The notes beneath the pieces were generated by a model. It saw only the letters and a list, made by a program, of their open reading frames with translations, did not search any database and had not been told where the DNA came from. 64,000 bases of DNA from Streptomyces kaniharaensis. Its GTDB lineage: Bacteria > Actinomycetota > Actinomycetes > Streptomycetales > Streptomycetaceae. Below, piece by piece: positions 15,464 to 24,030 of this stretch. The stretch covers positions 3,358,001 through 3,422,000 of the forward strand of contig NZ_WBOF01000001.1 of the NCBI RefSeq assembly GCF_009569385.1, given 5' to 3'. Position 1 is the stretch's first letter. Each line of letters opens with the position of its first letter. The position numbers were made by a program, and so were the translations under genes.

Positions 15464-17176
15464 ATGCAGTCACTGGGGCCGGACGACCCGCGCCGGATCG
15501 GCGCCTACCGGCTGCTGCGACGGCTCGGCGCGGGCGGCATGGGCCGGGTCTACCTCGGCCGGACGGCCGGCGGCCGCACCGTCGCCGTCAAGGTGGTGCG
15601 CGACGAGCTGGCCGACGACGCCGAGTTCCGTGCCCGGTTCCGGCAGGAGGTGGCCGCCGCCCGCCGGGTCGGCGGCGACTGGACCGCGCCCGTCCTGGAC
15701 GCCGACACCGAGGGCGAACACCCGTGGGTGGCCACCGGCTACGTGGCCGGCCCCGCGCTCGGCACCGCCGTCCACGACTTCGGGCCGCTGCCCGAGCCGG
15801 CCGTGCGCACCCTCGGCATCGGGCTCGCCGAGGCCCTGGCCCACGTGCACGGGCTCGGGCTGGTGCACCGCGACGTCAAGCCGTCCAACGTGCTGCTCAC
15901 CCTCGACGGGCCCCGGCTGATCGACTTCGGCATCGCCCGCGCCCTGGACGCCGCCAGCGGTTTCACCCAGTCGGGTTACGTGGTCGGCTCACCCGGCTTC
16001 ATGTCGCCCGAACAGGCGAACGGGCAGTCCGTCGGACCGGCCGGCGACGTCTTCTCGCTCGGCGCGGTGCTCGCCTTCGCGGCCACCGGGCTGCACCCGT
16101 TCGGGGAGGGCGTCAGCGCGGCCGTACTGCTGTACCGGGTCCTGCACGAGGAGCCGGACGTCCGCGGGCTGACCGGGCAGCTGCGCGAGATCGTCCTCGA
16201 CTGCCTCGCCAAGGACCCGGCGGCCCGGCCCACCCCACAACAGCTCCGTACCCGGCTGGACCCGGACGGCACGGCCTCCGCCCGGCTGCGGCACGGCGGG
16301 TGGCTGCCGTCCGCGCTGGCGGCGGCGGTGGGGCGCAGTGCGGTGGAGCTGCTGGACCTGGAGGGGGAGGCGCCCGATCCGGTGGTGTCCGATCCAGTGC
16401 CTTCTTCTTCGGTGTCTTCTGCTCCCTCGGCGTCGTCTGCTCCGGCGTCTCCGAGGGTGGAGCGGACGCCGACGGTCGTGCCTTCTGCTCCGTCGGCCTC
16501 GTCGACGACTGGCTCCCCGCGCGGACGGGCCAGGCTCGCGACGGGGGTGGTGCTCGCGCTGCTGGCGCTCGGGGGCGGCGGGTACGGGACGTACCGGTGG
16601 ATGCAGCAGCCGGATCCGGTGGTCACGGCCTCCGGCAGTTCCTCGCCCACCGTGTCCGGTGGCGGGAGCGGCAGTACCGAGCCGCAGGCCCCACCGTCGT
16701 CCGGCGCTCCGTCATCCGGCGCTCCCACGTCCGGCGCTCCGATGTCCTCGGGGAGCGCGTCGCCCGCGCCGGACGAGGTGACGGGGGCGCCCAGCGGTCC
16801 GAGTGTGGTGCCGTCCGCCTTCCTGGGGGTCTGGCGCGGGGACATGGTCACCGAGAAGGGCCTGCCGGCCGGCACCACGACGCTCACCATCGGTCCGGCC
16901 GCGATCGGGCAGGAGAACACCACGAGCCGCAACGCCGTCTCCGGCCTGATCTCGCTCAGCTGCGAAGGCGCCTGGAAGCTGAGGTCGGCGTCCGCGACCA
17001 AGCTCGTGTTCGAGTCCCGGCTCGTCCGCTCCACCCTGCCCGGCGCGTGCTCCGGCGGCTCCTACACGGAGACCCTCACCCTGCAGAACGACGGCACGAT
17101 CCGGTTCACCTCCGCCGACCCGGTGGCCGGCAACCCGGCCGGCACGATGCGGAAGGCGGACGGGGCAGCGGGCTGA
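15464..17176 (+). CDS. Transmembrane serine/threonine protein kinase (PknB-like)
   Basis: A 570-residue eukaryotic-type kinase. The kinase domain (about residues 14-270) shows the glycine loop [11 protein letters not shown], the ATP lysine (K43 in AVKVV), catalytic HRDVKPSN (Asp137), metal-binding DFGIA and [10 protein letters not shown] in the activation segment. A Ser/Pro-rich linker leads to one membrane helix at about 357-378 and an external Ser/Gly/Pro-rich region. The C-terminal globular domain (about 450-570) has two cysteines (SCEGAW and ACSGGSY) that may form a disulfide; it is not a PASTA domain. The kinase faces the cytoplasm and the C-terminus is outside. ATG 15464 has GGGGAG upstream. 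The substrate is unknown. Confidence 0.93.
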   Translation: MQSLGPDDPRRIGAYRLLRRLGAGGMGRVYLGRTAGGRTVAVKVVRDELADDAEFRARFRQEVAAARRVGGDWTAPVLDADTEGEHPWVATGYVAGPALGTAVHDFGPLPEPAVRTLGIGLAEALAHVHGLGLVHRDVKPSNVLLTLDGPRLIDFGIARALDAASGFTQSGYVVGSPGFMSPEQANGQSVGPAGDVFSLGAVLAFAATGLHPFGEGVSAAVLLYRVLHEEPDVRGLTGQLREIVLDCLAKDPAARPTPQQLRTRLDPDGTASARLRHGGWLPSALAAAVGRSAVELLDLEGEAPDPVVSDPVPSSSVSSAPSASSAPASPRVERTPTVVPSAPSASSTTGSPRGRARLATGVVLALLALGGGGYGTYRWMQQPDPVVTASGSSSPTVSGGGSGSTEPQAPPSSGAPSSGAPTSGAPMSSGSASPAPDEVTGAPSGPSVVPSAFLGVWRGDMVTEKGLPAGTTTLTIGPAAIGQENTTSRNAVSGLISLSCEGAWKLRSASATKLVFESRLVRSTLPGACSGGSYTETLTLQNDGTIRFTSADPVAGNPAGTMRKADGAAG

Positions 17177-17200
17177 CGCGGGGGCCGGACAGGGCTGGCG

Positions 17201-17206
17201 TAGGCT
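17201..17206 (+). promoter_or_regulatory. -10-like element upstream of mqnC
   Basis: TAGGCT at 17201-17206, in the 165-bp gap between the kinase and mqnC genes. No convincing -35 is present at 16-19 bp. Confidence 0.3.
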
Positions 17207-17250
17207 GGTTCGGCCGTGCCCGGACGCACGTGGTCGCGGCTGCCGTACCG

Positions 17251-17323
17251 GCGAGAACAGCAGTACAAGAGCGAGAACAGCAGTACCCGAGGCAGTACCC
17301 GAGCGGTACCCGGAGGTACCCGA
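17251..17323. repeat. Short direct repeats in the mqnC leader
   Basis: GCGAGAACAGCAGTAC occurs at 17251-17266 and 17271-17286 (20-bp period), followed by AGTACCCGAG at 17282-17291 and 17294-17303 and GGTACCCG units at about 17304 and 17314. They end 18 bp before the mqnC start. Confidence 0.8.
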
Positions 17324-17341
17324 GAGAGAGAAGGCCGCCAG

Positions 17342-18562
17342 GTGTCCGAGCTCGCAGCGACCACCCTCGATGCGCCCAGCACCGACCTGCAGGCCGTGCT
17401 CGACCGGGCCGCCGGCGGGGGCCGGATCACCCCCGAGGAGGCGCTGGAGCTGTACCGTTCGGCGCCGCTGCACGCGCTCGGCTCGGCGGCCGACGCGGTG
17501 CGCCGCCGCCGCTACGCCGGTACCGAGCACATCGCGACGTACATCATCGAACGCAACATCAACTACACCAACGTCTGTGTGACGGCGTGCAAGTTCTGCG
17601 CCTTCTACGTGCCGCCGAAGAGCGACAAGGGCTGGTCCCGGGAGCTCGACGAGATCCTGCGCCGCTGCGCGGAGACGGTCGAGCTGGGCGGCACCCAGAT
17701 CATGTTCCAGGGCGGCCACCACCCGGACTACGGCGTCGAGTACTACGAGCGCGCGTTCTCGGCGATCAAGGCCGACTTCCCGCAGCTGGTGATCCACTCG
17801 CTGGGCGCCTCCGAAGTCGAGCACATGTCCCGGATCTCGGGCGTCTCGATCGAGGAGGCCGTCACCCGGATCCACAAGGCCGGCCTGGACTCCTTCGCAG
17901 GCGCCGGCGCCGAGCTGCTGCCGGAGCGCCCCCGCAAGGCGATCGCCCCGCTCAAGGAGTCCGGCGAGCGCTGGCTGGAGATCATGGAGGTCGCGCACGG
18001 CCTCGGTGTGGAGTCCACCTCTACCATGCTGATGGGCACCGGCGAGACCAACGCCGAGCGGATCGAGCACCTGCGGATGATCCGCGACGTGCAGGACCGC
18101 ACCGGCGGCTTCCGGGCCTTCATCCCCTACACCTACCAGCCGCAGAACAACCACCTGAAGGGGTCCACGCAGGCGACCGTCTTCGAGTACCTGCGGATGA
18201 TCGCGATCGCCCGCCTCTTCCTCGACAACGTCGCCCACATCCAGGGCTCCTGGCTCACCACCGGCAAGGAAGCCGGCCAGCTGTCGCTGCACTACGGCGC
18301 GGACGACCTCGGCTCGGTCATGCTGGAGGAGAACGTGGTCTCGGCGGCCGGCGCCAAGCACCGCTCCAACCTCACCGAGCTGATCCACCTCATCCGGGCC
18401 GCCGACCGCGTCCCAGCGCAGCGCTCGACCACGTACGAGCACCTGCGGGTGCTGGACGACCCGGCGAACGACCCGGTCGACCCGCGCGTCGCCTCGCACA
18501 TCGCCTCGACCGCGATCGAGGGCGGCACCGCGCACCCCGAACTGAAGATCCTCGACAACTGA
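17342..18562 (+). CDS. mqnC: Cyclic dehypoxanthinyl futalosine synthase MqnC (radical SAM)
   Basis: A radical-SAM enzyme that cyclises dehypoxanthinyl futalosine in the futalosine menaquinone route. The 406-residue protein has the cluster motif Cys-x3-Cys-x2-Cys at C79, C83 and C86 (CVTACKFC), with the family signature NINYTNVCVTACKFCAFYV and conserved segments IMFQGGHHPDYG and FIPYTYQPQNNHL. GTG 17342 follows GAGAAGG at suitable spacing; the upstream frame is repetitive and non-conserved. A small hydrolase-like gene starts 14 bp after its stop and is probably cotranscribed. Confidence 0.96.
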   Translation: MSELAATTLDAPSTDLQAVLDRAAGGGRITPEEALELYRSAPLHALGSAADAVRRRRYAGTEHIATYIIERNINYTNVCVTACKFCAFYVPPKSDKGWSRELDEILRRCAETVELGGTQIMFQGGHHPDYGVEYYERAFSAIKADFPQLVIHSLGASEVEHMSRISGVSIEEAVTRIHKAGLDSFAGAGAELLPERPRKAIAPLKESGERWLEIMEVAHGLGVESTSTMLMGTGETNAERIEHLRMIRDVQDRTGGFRAFIPYTYQPQNNHLKGSTQATVFEYLRMIAIARLFLDNVAHIQGSWLTTGKEAGQLSLHYGADDLGSVMLEENVVSAAGAKHRSNLTELIHLIRAADRVPAQRSTTYEHLRVLDDPANDPVDPRVASHIASTAIEGGTAHPELKILDN

Positions 18563-18575
18563 GCCCTCCACTGCC

Positions 18576-19271
18576 GTGCTGACCCTGCACCGGGCGGCGT
18601 TCGTGCTGCCCGATCCCGCCGATCCCACCGCCCCGTCGCTCGAAGACGGGGCGGTGCTGGTGCGCGGTGAACTCGTCGAGGCCGTGGGATCGTTCGACGC
18701 CCTGACGGCGGAGCACCCCGGGGCCCGGGTACGGGAGTGGGGCCAGGCCGTGCTCACGCCGGGGCTGCGCAACCCGTACGGGCACTGGCTGCTGGAGCGC
18801 GCCTACCACCCGGATCCGCGGGAGGAGATCGGCGTCGAGCCGGTGCGGGACGGACTGGTCGGGGAGGTCGACGACGCGCGGTGCGGGGCGAGCGCCCGGC
18901 GGGGGCTGCAACGGATGCTGGGCTTCGGGGTGACGGCGGTGGCCGGGCCGTTCGAGCGGGCCGCGGTCCGGACGGCGGTGGCGCGTTCGGGGCTGGTCGG
19001 TTCGGCGGGCGGTCCGGTGGCCGGCGCGGGGGAGGGCGAGGCTGCTCGGGAGGCGGCGTCTGAGGGGCCGCTGGATCCGCTCGCCGTGCTGCCGCTCGCG
19101 GCTGCCGTGCACGGGCGGGTCGTGGCCGGGGGCCGGGCGGACTTCGCGGTGTTCACGGTTTCCGCGGCGCCGGCGGCGTCTGCGATCGGTGGCGAGGGCG
19201 GTGGGCGGCCGATGCCCGGGGGCTGTCTGGCGACCGTGCTCGGCGGTCGGCTGGTGTACCGGCGACGCTGA
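18576..19271 (+). CDS. Imidazolonepropionase-like (amidohydrolase composite-domain) protein, short
   Basis: A 231-residue protein with the beta-sandwich composite domain of amidohydrolases at both ends: LEDGAVLVRGELVEAVGSFD near the N-terminus and GRADFAVFTVS with LGGRLVYRRR at the C-terminus. The TIM-barrel core with its His-x-His metal site is mostly absent; only RNPYGHWLLERAYHPDP and GLQRMLGFGVTAVAG remain. It is therefore either a degenerate hydrolase or a non-catalytic relative. Similar short genes downstream of mqnC occur in streptomycetes, in my recollection. GTG 18576 is 14 bp after mqnC with no separate promoter seen. Confidence 0.7.
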   Translation: MLTLHRAAFVLPDPADPTAPSLEDGAVLVRGELVEAVGSFDALTAEHPGARVREWGQAVLTPGLRNPYGHWLLERAYHPDPREEIGVEPVRDGLVGEVDDARCGASARRGLQRMLGFGVTAVAGPFERAAVRTAVARSGLVGSAGGPVAGAGEGEAAREAASEGPLDPLAVLPLAAAVHGRVVAGGRADFAVFTVSAAPAASAIGGEGGGRPMPGGCLATVLGGRLVYRRR

Positions 19272-19509
19272 GCAAGCCGGGCTCTACCGGGGAACATCCG
19301 GACTTCCTTGCCGCATACGGGACTTCCTTCGTGTGCTGCCGAACTGAGCGGTCCGCACGGCCGGGTGATTCCCCCTTCGCCGTGACCTGAGGGCCCGCCA
19401 GCGGATACCATCCCGGACAGCTCACTCCGTACCCTCACCACACCACCGCCCGCCCCCGCGGGTGGCGGGGCCACGTCCCAGGCCCCGAAGGCAAGCCAGG
19501 ACAGGAACC

Positions 19510-20097
19510 ATGCAACCCGCGACCGTCCCCCCGCCGCGCATCCCGCGGTTGGGCCGTGGCTGGTACCTCGCCGCCGTGCTCAGCGCCGTACTGGCCGTCG
19601 GCATGTGCCTGCTCGGCTGGCGCCAGGCCGACCAGGCCGACCGGATCGCGGCCCACCCGGTGAGAGTGGAGGGCGTCGTCACCCAGCTCCCGACCGGCGG
19701 CGGCACCTACAGTGCCGTCAGCTACCGGGCGGGCGGTCAGCAGCACACCGCCGCGGCGCTGCCGCTCGCGGACGGCACCAAGGTCGGCGACGCGGTCTGC
19801 CTGGAGCACGCCGCCGACGACGCGGGCGCGGTGCGGATCTGCGGCGACACCTACCCGCAGCCGGTCGGCATCGGGCTCGCCCGGTTCAGCGTGCCGGTGG
19901 CGGTGGTCCTGTTCCTGGTCTGCGTGCTGCGGATCCGGCGGCACCGGCGGGCGATCGCCGTCCGCGGCATGCAGGGCAGGCTCGCCACCACCGTCGCGCT
20001 GGCGACCGGGGCGCTGGCCGAGGGGATGCCGGCCATCACGCACGGCAAGCGCTCGCGGAGGAAGCGGCGCGCGGGCGGGCGGCGCGCGCAGCACTGA
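19510..20097 (+). CDS. Two-helix membrane protein with an external domain, function unknown
   Basis: A 195-residue protein with membrane helices at about residues 18-38 and 117-136. The stretch between them (EGVVTQLPTGGGTYSAVSYR to RICGDTYPQPVG) is likely extracytoplasmic, with two cysteines that could pair. A basic tail (GKRSRRKRRAGGRR) follows, as expected for the cytoplasmic side. The arrangement resembles DUF3592-type proteins, but I cannot confirm the family. ATG 19510 follows CAGGA. It precedes menG on the same strand with a 183-bp repeat-bearing gap. Confidence 0.65.
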   Translation: MQPATVPPPRIPRLGRGWYLAAVLSAVLAVGMCLLGWRQADQADRIAAHPVRVEGVVTQLPTGGGTYSAVSYRAGGQQHTAAALPLADGTKVGDAVCLEHAADDAGAVRICGDTYPQPVGIGLARFSVPVAVVLFLVCVLRIRRHRRAIAVRGMQGRLATTVALATGALAEGMPAITHGKRSRRKRRAGGRRAQH

Positions 20098-20157
20098 GGT
20101 GCTGTGTGCTGCGCGCTGGTGCTCTCGCGTTGTCTTCTGGTGCCGTGTTGTGCTGCT

Positions 20158-20195
20158 GCGTTCTGGTGCCGCGTTCTGGTGCCGCGTTCTGGTGC
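20158..20195. repeat. 13-bp tandem repeat, 3 copies
   Basis: GCGTTCTGGTGCC at 20158-20170 and 20171-20183, with a third copy lacking the last base at 20184-20195. Degenerate GCTGGTGC and TTCTGGTGCC units lie just before. It is 86 bp upstream of the menG start. Confidence 0.85.
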
Positions 20196-20280
20196 GTGGA
20201 GTGCCCTGGCAGGGGCGCGTTCGGCGCCTCCGAGCCGCCCCGTTGCCTCGCGCGCCGACGTCAGGGTGAACAATGGGGCC

Positions 20281-20976
20281 GTGACCCGAGCCTCTCTGGA
20301 CAAGCAGCCGCACGAAGTCGCCGCCATGTTCGACGACGTCGCGGCCAAGTACGACCGCACCAACGACGTGCTCTCCCTCGGCCAGGCCCGGGCCTGGCGC
20401 CGGGCGGTGGCCGAGGCGGTGGCCGCCGGACCGGGGGACCTCGTGCTCGACCTGGGGGCCGGCACCGGCACCTCCTCGCTGCCGTTCGCGGAGGCCGGCG
20501 CCAAGGTCGTCCCGTGTGACTTCTCGGTCGGCATGCTCGCCGAGGGCAAGAGCCGCCACCCCGAGCTGGCGCTCACCGCCGGGGACGCCACCCGGCTGCC
20601 GTTCGCGGACGACACCTTCGACGTCGTCACCATCTCCTTCGCGCTGCGCAACGTCCACGACACCGACGCGGCGCTGCGAGAGATGTACCGGGTCACCAAG
20701 CCCGGCGGCAAGCTGGTGCTCTGCGAGTTCTCCACCCCGACCTGGACGCCGTTCCGCACCGTCTACACCGAGTACCTGATGCGCGCCCTGCCGCCGGTCG
20801 CCACCGCCGTCAGCAGCAACCCGGACGCCTACGTCTACCTCGCCGAGTCGATCCGGGCCTGGCCGGACCAGCCCGCCATGGCCGCCAAGCTGCAGGAGGC
20901 CGGCTGGTCGAAGGTCGCCTGGCGGAACCTGACGGGCGGAATCGTCGCGCTGCACCGCGCGTACAAGGTCGCGTAG
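20281..20976 (+). CDS. menG: Demethylmenaquinone methyltransferase (UbiE/MenG family)
   Basis: SAM-dependent C-methylation of demethylmenaquinone, the last ring step of menaquinone synthesis. The 231-residue protein shows the SAM motif [16 protein letters not shown], the acidic residue region [15 protein letters not shown] and the UbiE signature [20 protein letters not shown]. It begins [20 protein letters not shown], matching the actinobacterial start, so GTG 20281 was chosen over an in-frame GTG five codons upstream. It is followed after 145 bp by a geranylgeranyl-reductase-type gene, the partner expected for saturating the menaquinone side chain. Confidence 0.95.
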   Translation: MTRASLDKQPHEVAAMFDDVAAKYDRTNDVLSLGQARAWRRAVAEAVAAGPGDLVLDLGAGTGTSSLPFAEAGAKVVPCDFSVGMLAEGKSRHPELALTAGDATRLPFADDTFDVVTISFALRNVHDTDAALREMYRVTKPGGKLVLCEFSTPTWTPFRTVYTEYLMRALPPVATAVSSNPDAYVYLAESIRAWPDQPAMAAKLQEAGWSKVAWRNLTGGIVALHRAYKVA

Positions 20977-21121
20977 CCGATCGGGCGGTCGCCGCTCGTT
21001 GGGGCCGCCTGCCGCCGGGCCGCCGACGGCCATCGCTGCGGGGACGGGAACGGGACGGGAACTACACTGCCGGAGACGAAAGCCGCCGTCCCCCAGCCGC
21101 AGCTCCAGGAGTGTGTCCACC

Positions 21122-22432
21122 GTGTCCGAGACCGCAGCCGATCCGACGAAGCCGGACAGCACCGTCGAGAGCACGGCGGACGTCATCGTGGTCGGCGCGG
21201 GCCCGGCCGGCTCCACCACCGCGTACTACCTCGCCCAGGCCGGGCTGGACGTGCTGCTGCTGGAGAAGACCTCCTTCCCCCGCGAGAAGGTGTGCGGCGA
21301 CGGCCTCACCCCGCGGGCCACCAAGCAGCTGGTGGACATGGGCATCGACGTCTCCACCGAGAACGGCTGGCTGCACAACAAGGGCCTGCGCATCATCGGC
21401 GGCGGCGTGCGGCTGGAACTCGACTGGCCCGAGCTCGCCGCCTTCCCCGACTACGGTCTCGTCCGCAAGCGCGCCGACTTCGACGAGCTGCTGGCCCGTC
21501 AGGCGGAGAAGGCCGGCGCACGGCTCTACGAGCGTTGCAACGTCAGCGGGCCGGTGCTGGACGACCGCACCGGCCGGATCGTCGGCGTCACCGCCAAGCT
21601 CGGTGACGAGAAGCGGCCGGTCACGTTCCGCGCCCCGCTCGTCGTCGCCGCCGACGGCAACTCCACCCGGCTCTCGCTCGCCATGGGCCTGCACCGGCGC
21701 GAGGACCGGCCGATGGGCGTCGCCTACCGGACGTACTTCACCTCCCCGCGCCACGACGACGACTACCTGGAGTCGTGGCTGGAGCTGTGGGACACCCGCG
21801 CGGACCAGCGCAAGCTGCTGCCCGGCTACGGCTGGATCTTCGGCATGGGCGACGGCACCTCCAACGTCGGCCTGGGCATCCTCAACTCCTCGCCCGCGTT
21901 CGGCGAACTCGACTGGCGCGAGGTGCTCAAGGCCTGGTGCGCGAGCATGCCGCAGGAGTGGGGCTACACCCCCGAGAACATGACCGACCCGATCCGCGGC
22001 GCCGCGCTGCCGATGGCCTTCAACCGGCAGCCGCACTACACCCGCGGCCTGCTGCTCGTCGGCGACGCGGGCGGCATGGTCAACCCGTTCAACGGCGAGG
22101 GCATCGCCTACGCGATGGAATCCGGCCAGATCGCCGCCGGCGTCATCGTCCAGGCCCACGCCCGGATCACCGAGGGCGGGCGGGAGCGCGCCCTCCAGGC
22201 CTACCCGCGCATCCTCAAGGACGTCTACGGCGGCTACTACACGCTGGGCCGCGCCTTCGTGAAGCTCATCGGCAACCCCTCGGTGATGCAGCTCGCCACC
22301 CAGCGCGGGCTCACCCACCCGATGCTGATGCGCTTCGTCCTCAAGCTGCTCGCCAACCTCACCGACCCGCAGGGCGGCGACGCCATGGACCGCATCATCA
22401 ACGGCCTCGCCAAGGTCGCGCCGAACGCCTAG
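21122..22432 (+). CDS. Geranylgeranyl reductase-family FAD oxidoreductase (probable menaquinone side-chain reductase)
   Basis: A 436-residue flavoprotein. The dinucleotide fold VIVVGAGPAGSTTAYYLAQA is at about residues 20-40, followed by the family motif FPREKVCGDGLTPRA. The second FAD motif is LLLVGDAGGMVNPFNGEGIA. The family reduces isoprenoid double bonds; MenJ of mycobacteria reduces one bond in menaquinone, and Streptomyces menaquinones are partly saturated. Position right after menG and before nuo supports a quinone role, which is inference. GTG 21122 follows AGGAG at 10 nt (an in-frame GTG lies 9 nt upstream); a -10-like TACACT is at 21063-21068. Confidence 0.9.
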   Translation: MSETAADPTKPDSTVESTADVIVVGAGPAGSTTAYYLAQAGLDVLLLEKTSFPREKVCGDGLTPRATKQLVDMGIDVSTENGWLHNKGLRIIGGGVRLELDWPELAAFPDYGLVRKRADFDELLARQAEKAGARLYERCNVSGPVLDDRTGRIVGVTAKLGDEKRPVTFRAPLVVAADGNSTRLSLAMGLHRREDRPMGVAYRTYFTSPRHDDDYLESWLELWDTRADQRKLLPGYGWIFGMGDGTSNVGLGILNSSPAFGELDWREVLKAWCASMPQEWGYTPENMTDPIRGAALPMAFNRQPHYTRGLLLVGDAGGMVNPFNGEGIAYAMESGQIAAGVIVQAHARITEGGRERALQAYPRILKDVYGGYYTLGRAFVKLIGNPSVMQLATQRGLTHPMLMRFVLKLLANLTDPQGGDAMDRIINGLAKVAPNA

Positions 22433-22455
22433 ACCGTGTGCGGTGCTGCGCGTCG

Positions 22456-22530
22456 ACGGTCGTCCGGGCGGCGGTCGTGCGGACGGCGGTCGTGCGGGCG
22501 GCGGTCGTGCGGACGGCGGTCGTGCTCCTG
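22456..22530. repeat. 15-bp minisatellite, 5 copies
   Basis: Unit GCGGTCGTGCGGACG: five head-to-tail copies from 22456 to 22530, the middle three differing by single bases. It lies in the gap between the reductase stop and the convergent MazG-like gene. Confidence 0.9.
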
Positions 22531-22543
22531 GTCGTTCTGCTGA

Positions 22544-22894
22544 TCATCGATCGGCGGGCGGGCGGTCGTCCGGGCGGCGGGAGGCGGCGGAGCGCTGCTC
22601 GACGTAGGCGAGGCGGTCGGCGAAGACCCGGGCCGCGTCGGGGGTGAGCGTCCGGAGGGCGACCAGGGCGGAGAAGACGACGTCGCAGAGCTCGTGCTGG
22701 ACGTCCTCCCAGGTGTGGGTGACGCCCTTGCGCGGGTTCTGGCCGGTGGCGCCGATCACGGCGGCGCCGACCTCGCCGATCTCCTCGGAGAGCTTGAGGA
22801 GCCGAAGCAGCCGCTCCTCCTGGGGCGACTGCGTGCTCTCCTCGTCGAGCCAGGCGACCAGGTGGTCGACGCTCTCCCAGATCCTGCTGTCCAT
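22544..22894 (-). CDS. MazG-like nucleotide pyrophosphohydrolase
   Basis: A 116-residue all-helical protein of the MazG-like/dCTPase superfamily, which hydrolyses non-canonical or excess nucleoside triphosphates. Metal-binding acidic helices are visible as KLSEEIGEVGAAVIG (E-E-x2-E) and DVQHELCDVVFSALVAL (E-x2-D). Between them, GQNPRKGVTHTWEDV is typical of the actinobacterial small MazG group. ATG 22894 has GGGAG upstream. It is convergent with the reductase gene and 150 bp from the cyclophilin gene, which has the same orientation. Confidence 0.87.
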   Translation of the reverse strand: MDSRIWESVDHLVAWLDEESTQSPQEERLLRLLKLSEEIGEVGAAVIGATGQNPRKGVTHTWEDVQHELCDVVFSALVALRTLTPDAARVFADRLAYVEQRSAASRRPDDRPPADR

Positions 22895-23043
22895 GCGGCG
22901 CTGCTCCCGTGCGGTGTCGATGCTGCTGCCACCGTACGGGAGCGGCGCCGGCCGGCGGCCCTGGGGCCGGGGCGCTCCCGGGGGCGGAGCGTTCTCGGGC
23001 CAGGGCGTTCCCGGGGCGGGGCGTTCTCGGGCCGGGCTTCGGG

Positions 23044-23706
23044 TCAGTCGGTGCTGATCTTCACGTGCCGGATGTCCACCGGGAGGTTGGGGTAGCCGTC
23101 GCCCGGGCTGTTCTGGTCGTCCTCGCCGCCTGCGGCGATCTTCTGCAGGACGTCCATGCCCGCCGTGACCCGGCCGAACGGGGTGTAGGCGGGCGAGAGC
23201 TTGGTGTCCTTCCAGACGATGAAGAACTGACTGCCGTTGGTGTTCGGACCCGCGTTGGCCATGGCCACGGTGCCGGCCGGGTAGGTGGCTCCGGTCAAGT
23301 TCTCGTCCGGGAAGGAGTAGCCGGGGCCGCCGCTGCCCGTCCCGGTCGGGTCACCGCACTGGAGGACGTAGATCCGCTGGGTGGTGAGGCGGTGGCAGTG
23401 GGTGCGGTCGAAGTAGTCGTGCTCGGCGAGGAAACGGAACGAGAAGGTGGTGCAGGGCGCCTTATCGGTCAACGCCTCGAAGGTGATCCGGCCCTGACTG
23501 GTCCGCAGGGTCGCGCGGTAGGGCTCGGCGGCCTCCTCCGGTTCGAAGACCGGGATGCCCTTGAAGTTGTCGGCCGGCACGGCCGGGGTGTAGCTGCAGG
23601 CGGCGCTCGGCGCTGGCGCGGGGGTGTCCGCGACGGCGGTGCCGGTGCTCGCGGCGAGCGGGAGGACGGTGGCGACGGCGACCAGCGCCCAGTGCATGCG
23701 CTTCAC
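23044..23706 (-). CDS. Secreted cyclophilin-type peptidyl-prolyl cis-trans isomerase
   Basis: A 220-residue exported prolyl isomerase assisting folding outside the membrane. The signal peptide covers residues 1 to about 26 (VKRMHWALVAVATVLPLAAS, cleavage near AVA-DTP). The cyclophilin domain (about 60-220) has HRLTTQRIYVLQCGDPTGTG, the active-site strand NGSQFFIVWKDT and FGRVTAGMDVLQKI. The usual FHRV/IP..FM/IQGGD block is divergent (YVLQCGD). GTG 23706 was chosen because GGAAGG lies 8 nt upstream and the signal peptide then has normal length; the open frame could start at 23763. Confidence 0.9.
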   Translation of the reverse strand: MKRMHWALVAVATVLPLAASTGTAVADTPAPAPSAACSYTPAVPADNFKGIPVFEPEEAAEPYRATLRTSQGRITFEALTDKAPCTTFSFRFLAEHDYFDRTHCHRLTTQRIYVLQCGDPTGTGSGGPGYSFPDENLTGATYPAGTVAMANAGPNTNGSQFFIVWKDTKLSPAYTPFGRVTAGMDVLQKIAAGGEDDQNSPGDGYPNLPVDIRHVKISTD

Positions 23707-23865
23707 GTGACGAGCCTTCCGGGGGGTGGTGGACGGCGGGATTGTCATGGAGGCATCATCCATGCCCGGGTGGGGATTCGGTAGGGGGCGGTGGGGTGGC
23801 GGGTTCCGCGTGGGCGCCCTGGGTGTGTCGGTGAGCGTGTGGGCGAGGGCGAGTCAGTTGGTCTC

Positions 23866-24030
23866 CGGGGTGCGGATTCTGGGGCGCGGGCCTCTGGGGC
23901 GCGGGCCTCTGGGGTGGGGGTCGCAGGGTGGGGGTCACTGGGTTGGGGTTTCCGAGGCGCGAGCTTCCGAGGAGGGGGTTTCCAGGGTGGGGGTTTCCGA
24001 GGAGGGGGTTTCCGGGGTGGGGGTTTCCGG
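23866..24030. repeat. 15-bp minisatellite, about 11 copies, spanning the 3' end of the TetR gene
   Basis: Period 15 across 165 bp. The clearest units are GGTGGGGGTTTCCGA (23986-24000), GGAGGGGGTTTCCGG (24001-24015) and GGTGGGGGTTTCCGG (24016-24030), with degenerate GGGGCGCGGGCCTCT copies at 23881-23895 and 23896-23910. The TetR stop codon (23935-23937) lies inside the array. Confidence 0.9.

Noticed and set aside
19272-19509. GGACTTCCTT direct repeats at 19300-19309 and 19320-19329, considered as copies of the 59-kb/61-kb hairpin
   Set aside because: They share only the GACTTCCT core, lack the inverted arm and form no hairpin, so they are not counted as members.
22456-22530. Regular short repeats considered as a CRISPR array
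   Set aside because: Units are 15 bp, directly adjacent and without spacers; no cas genes are near.
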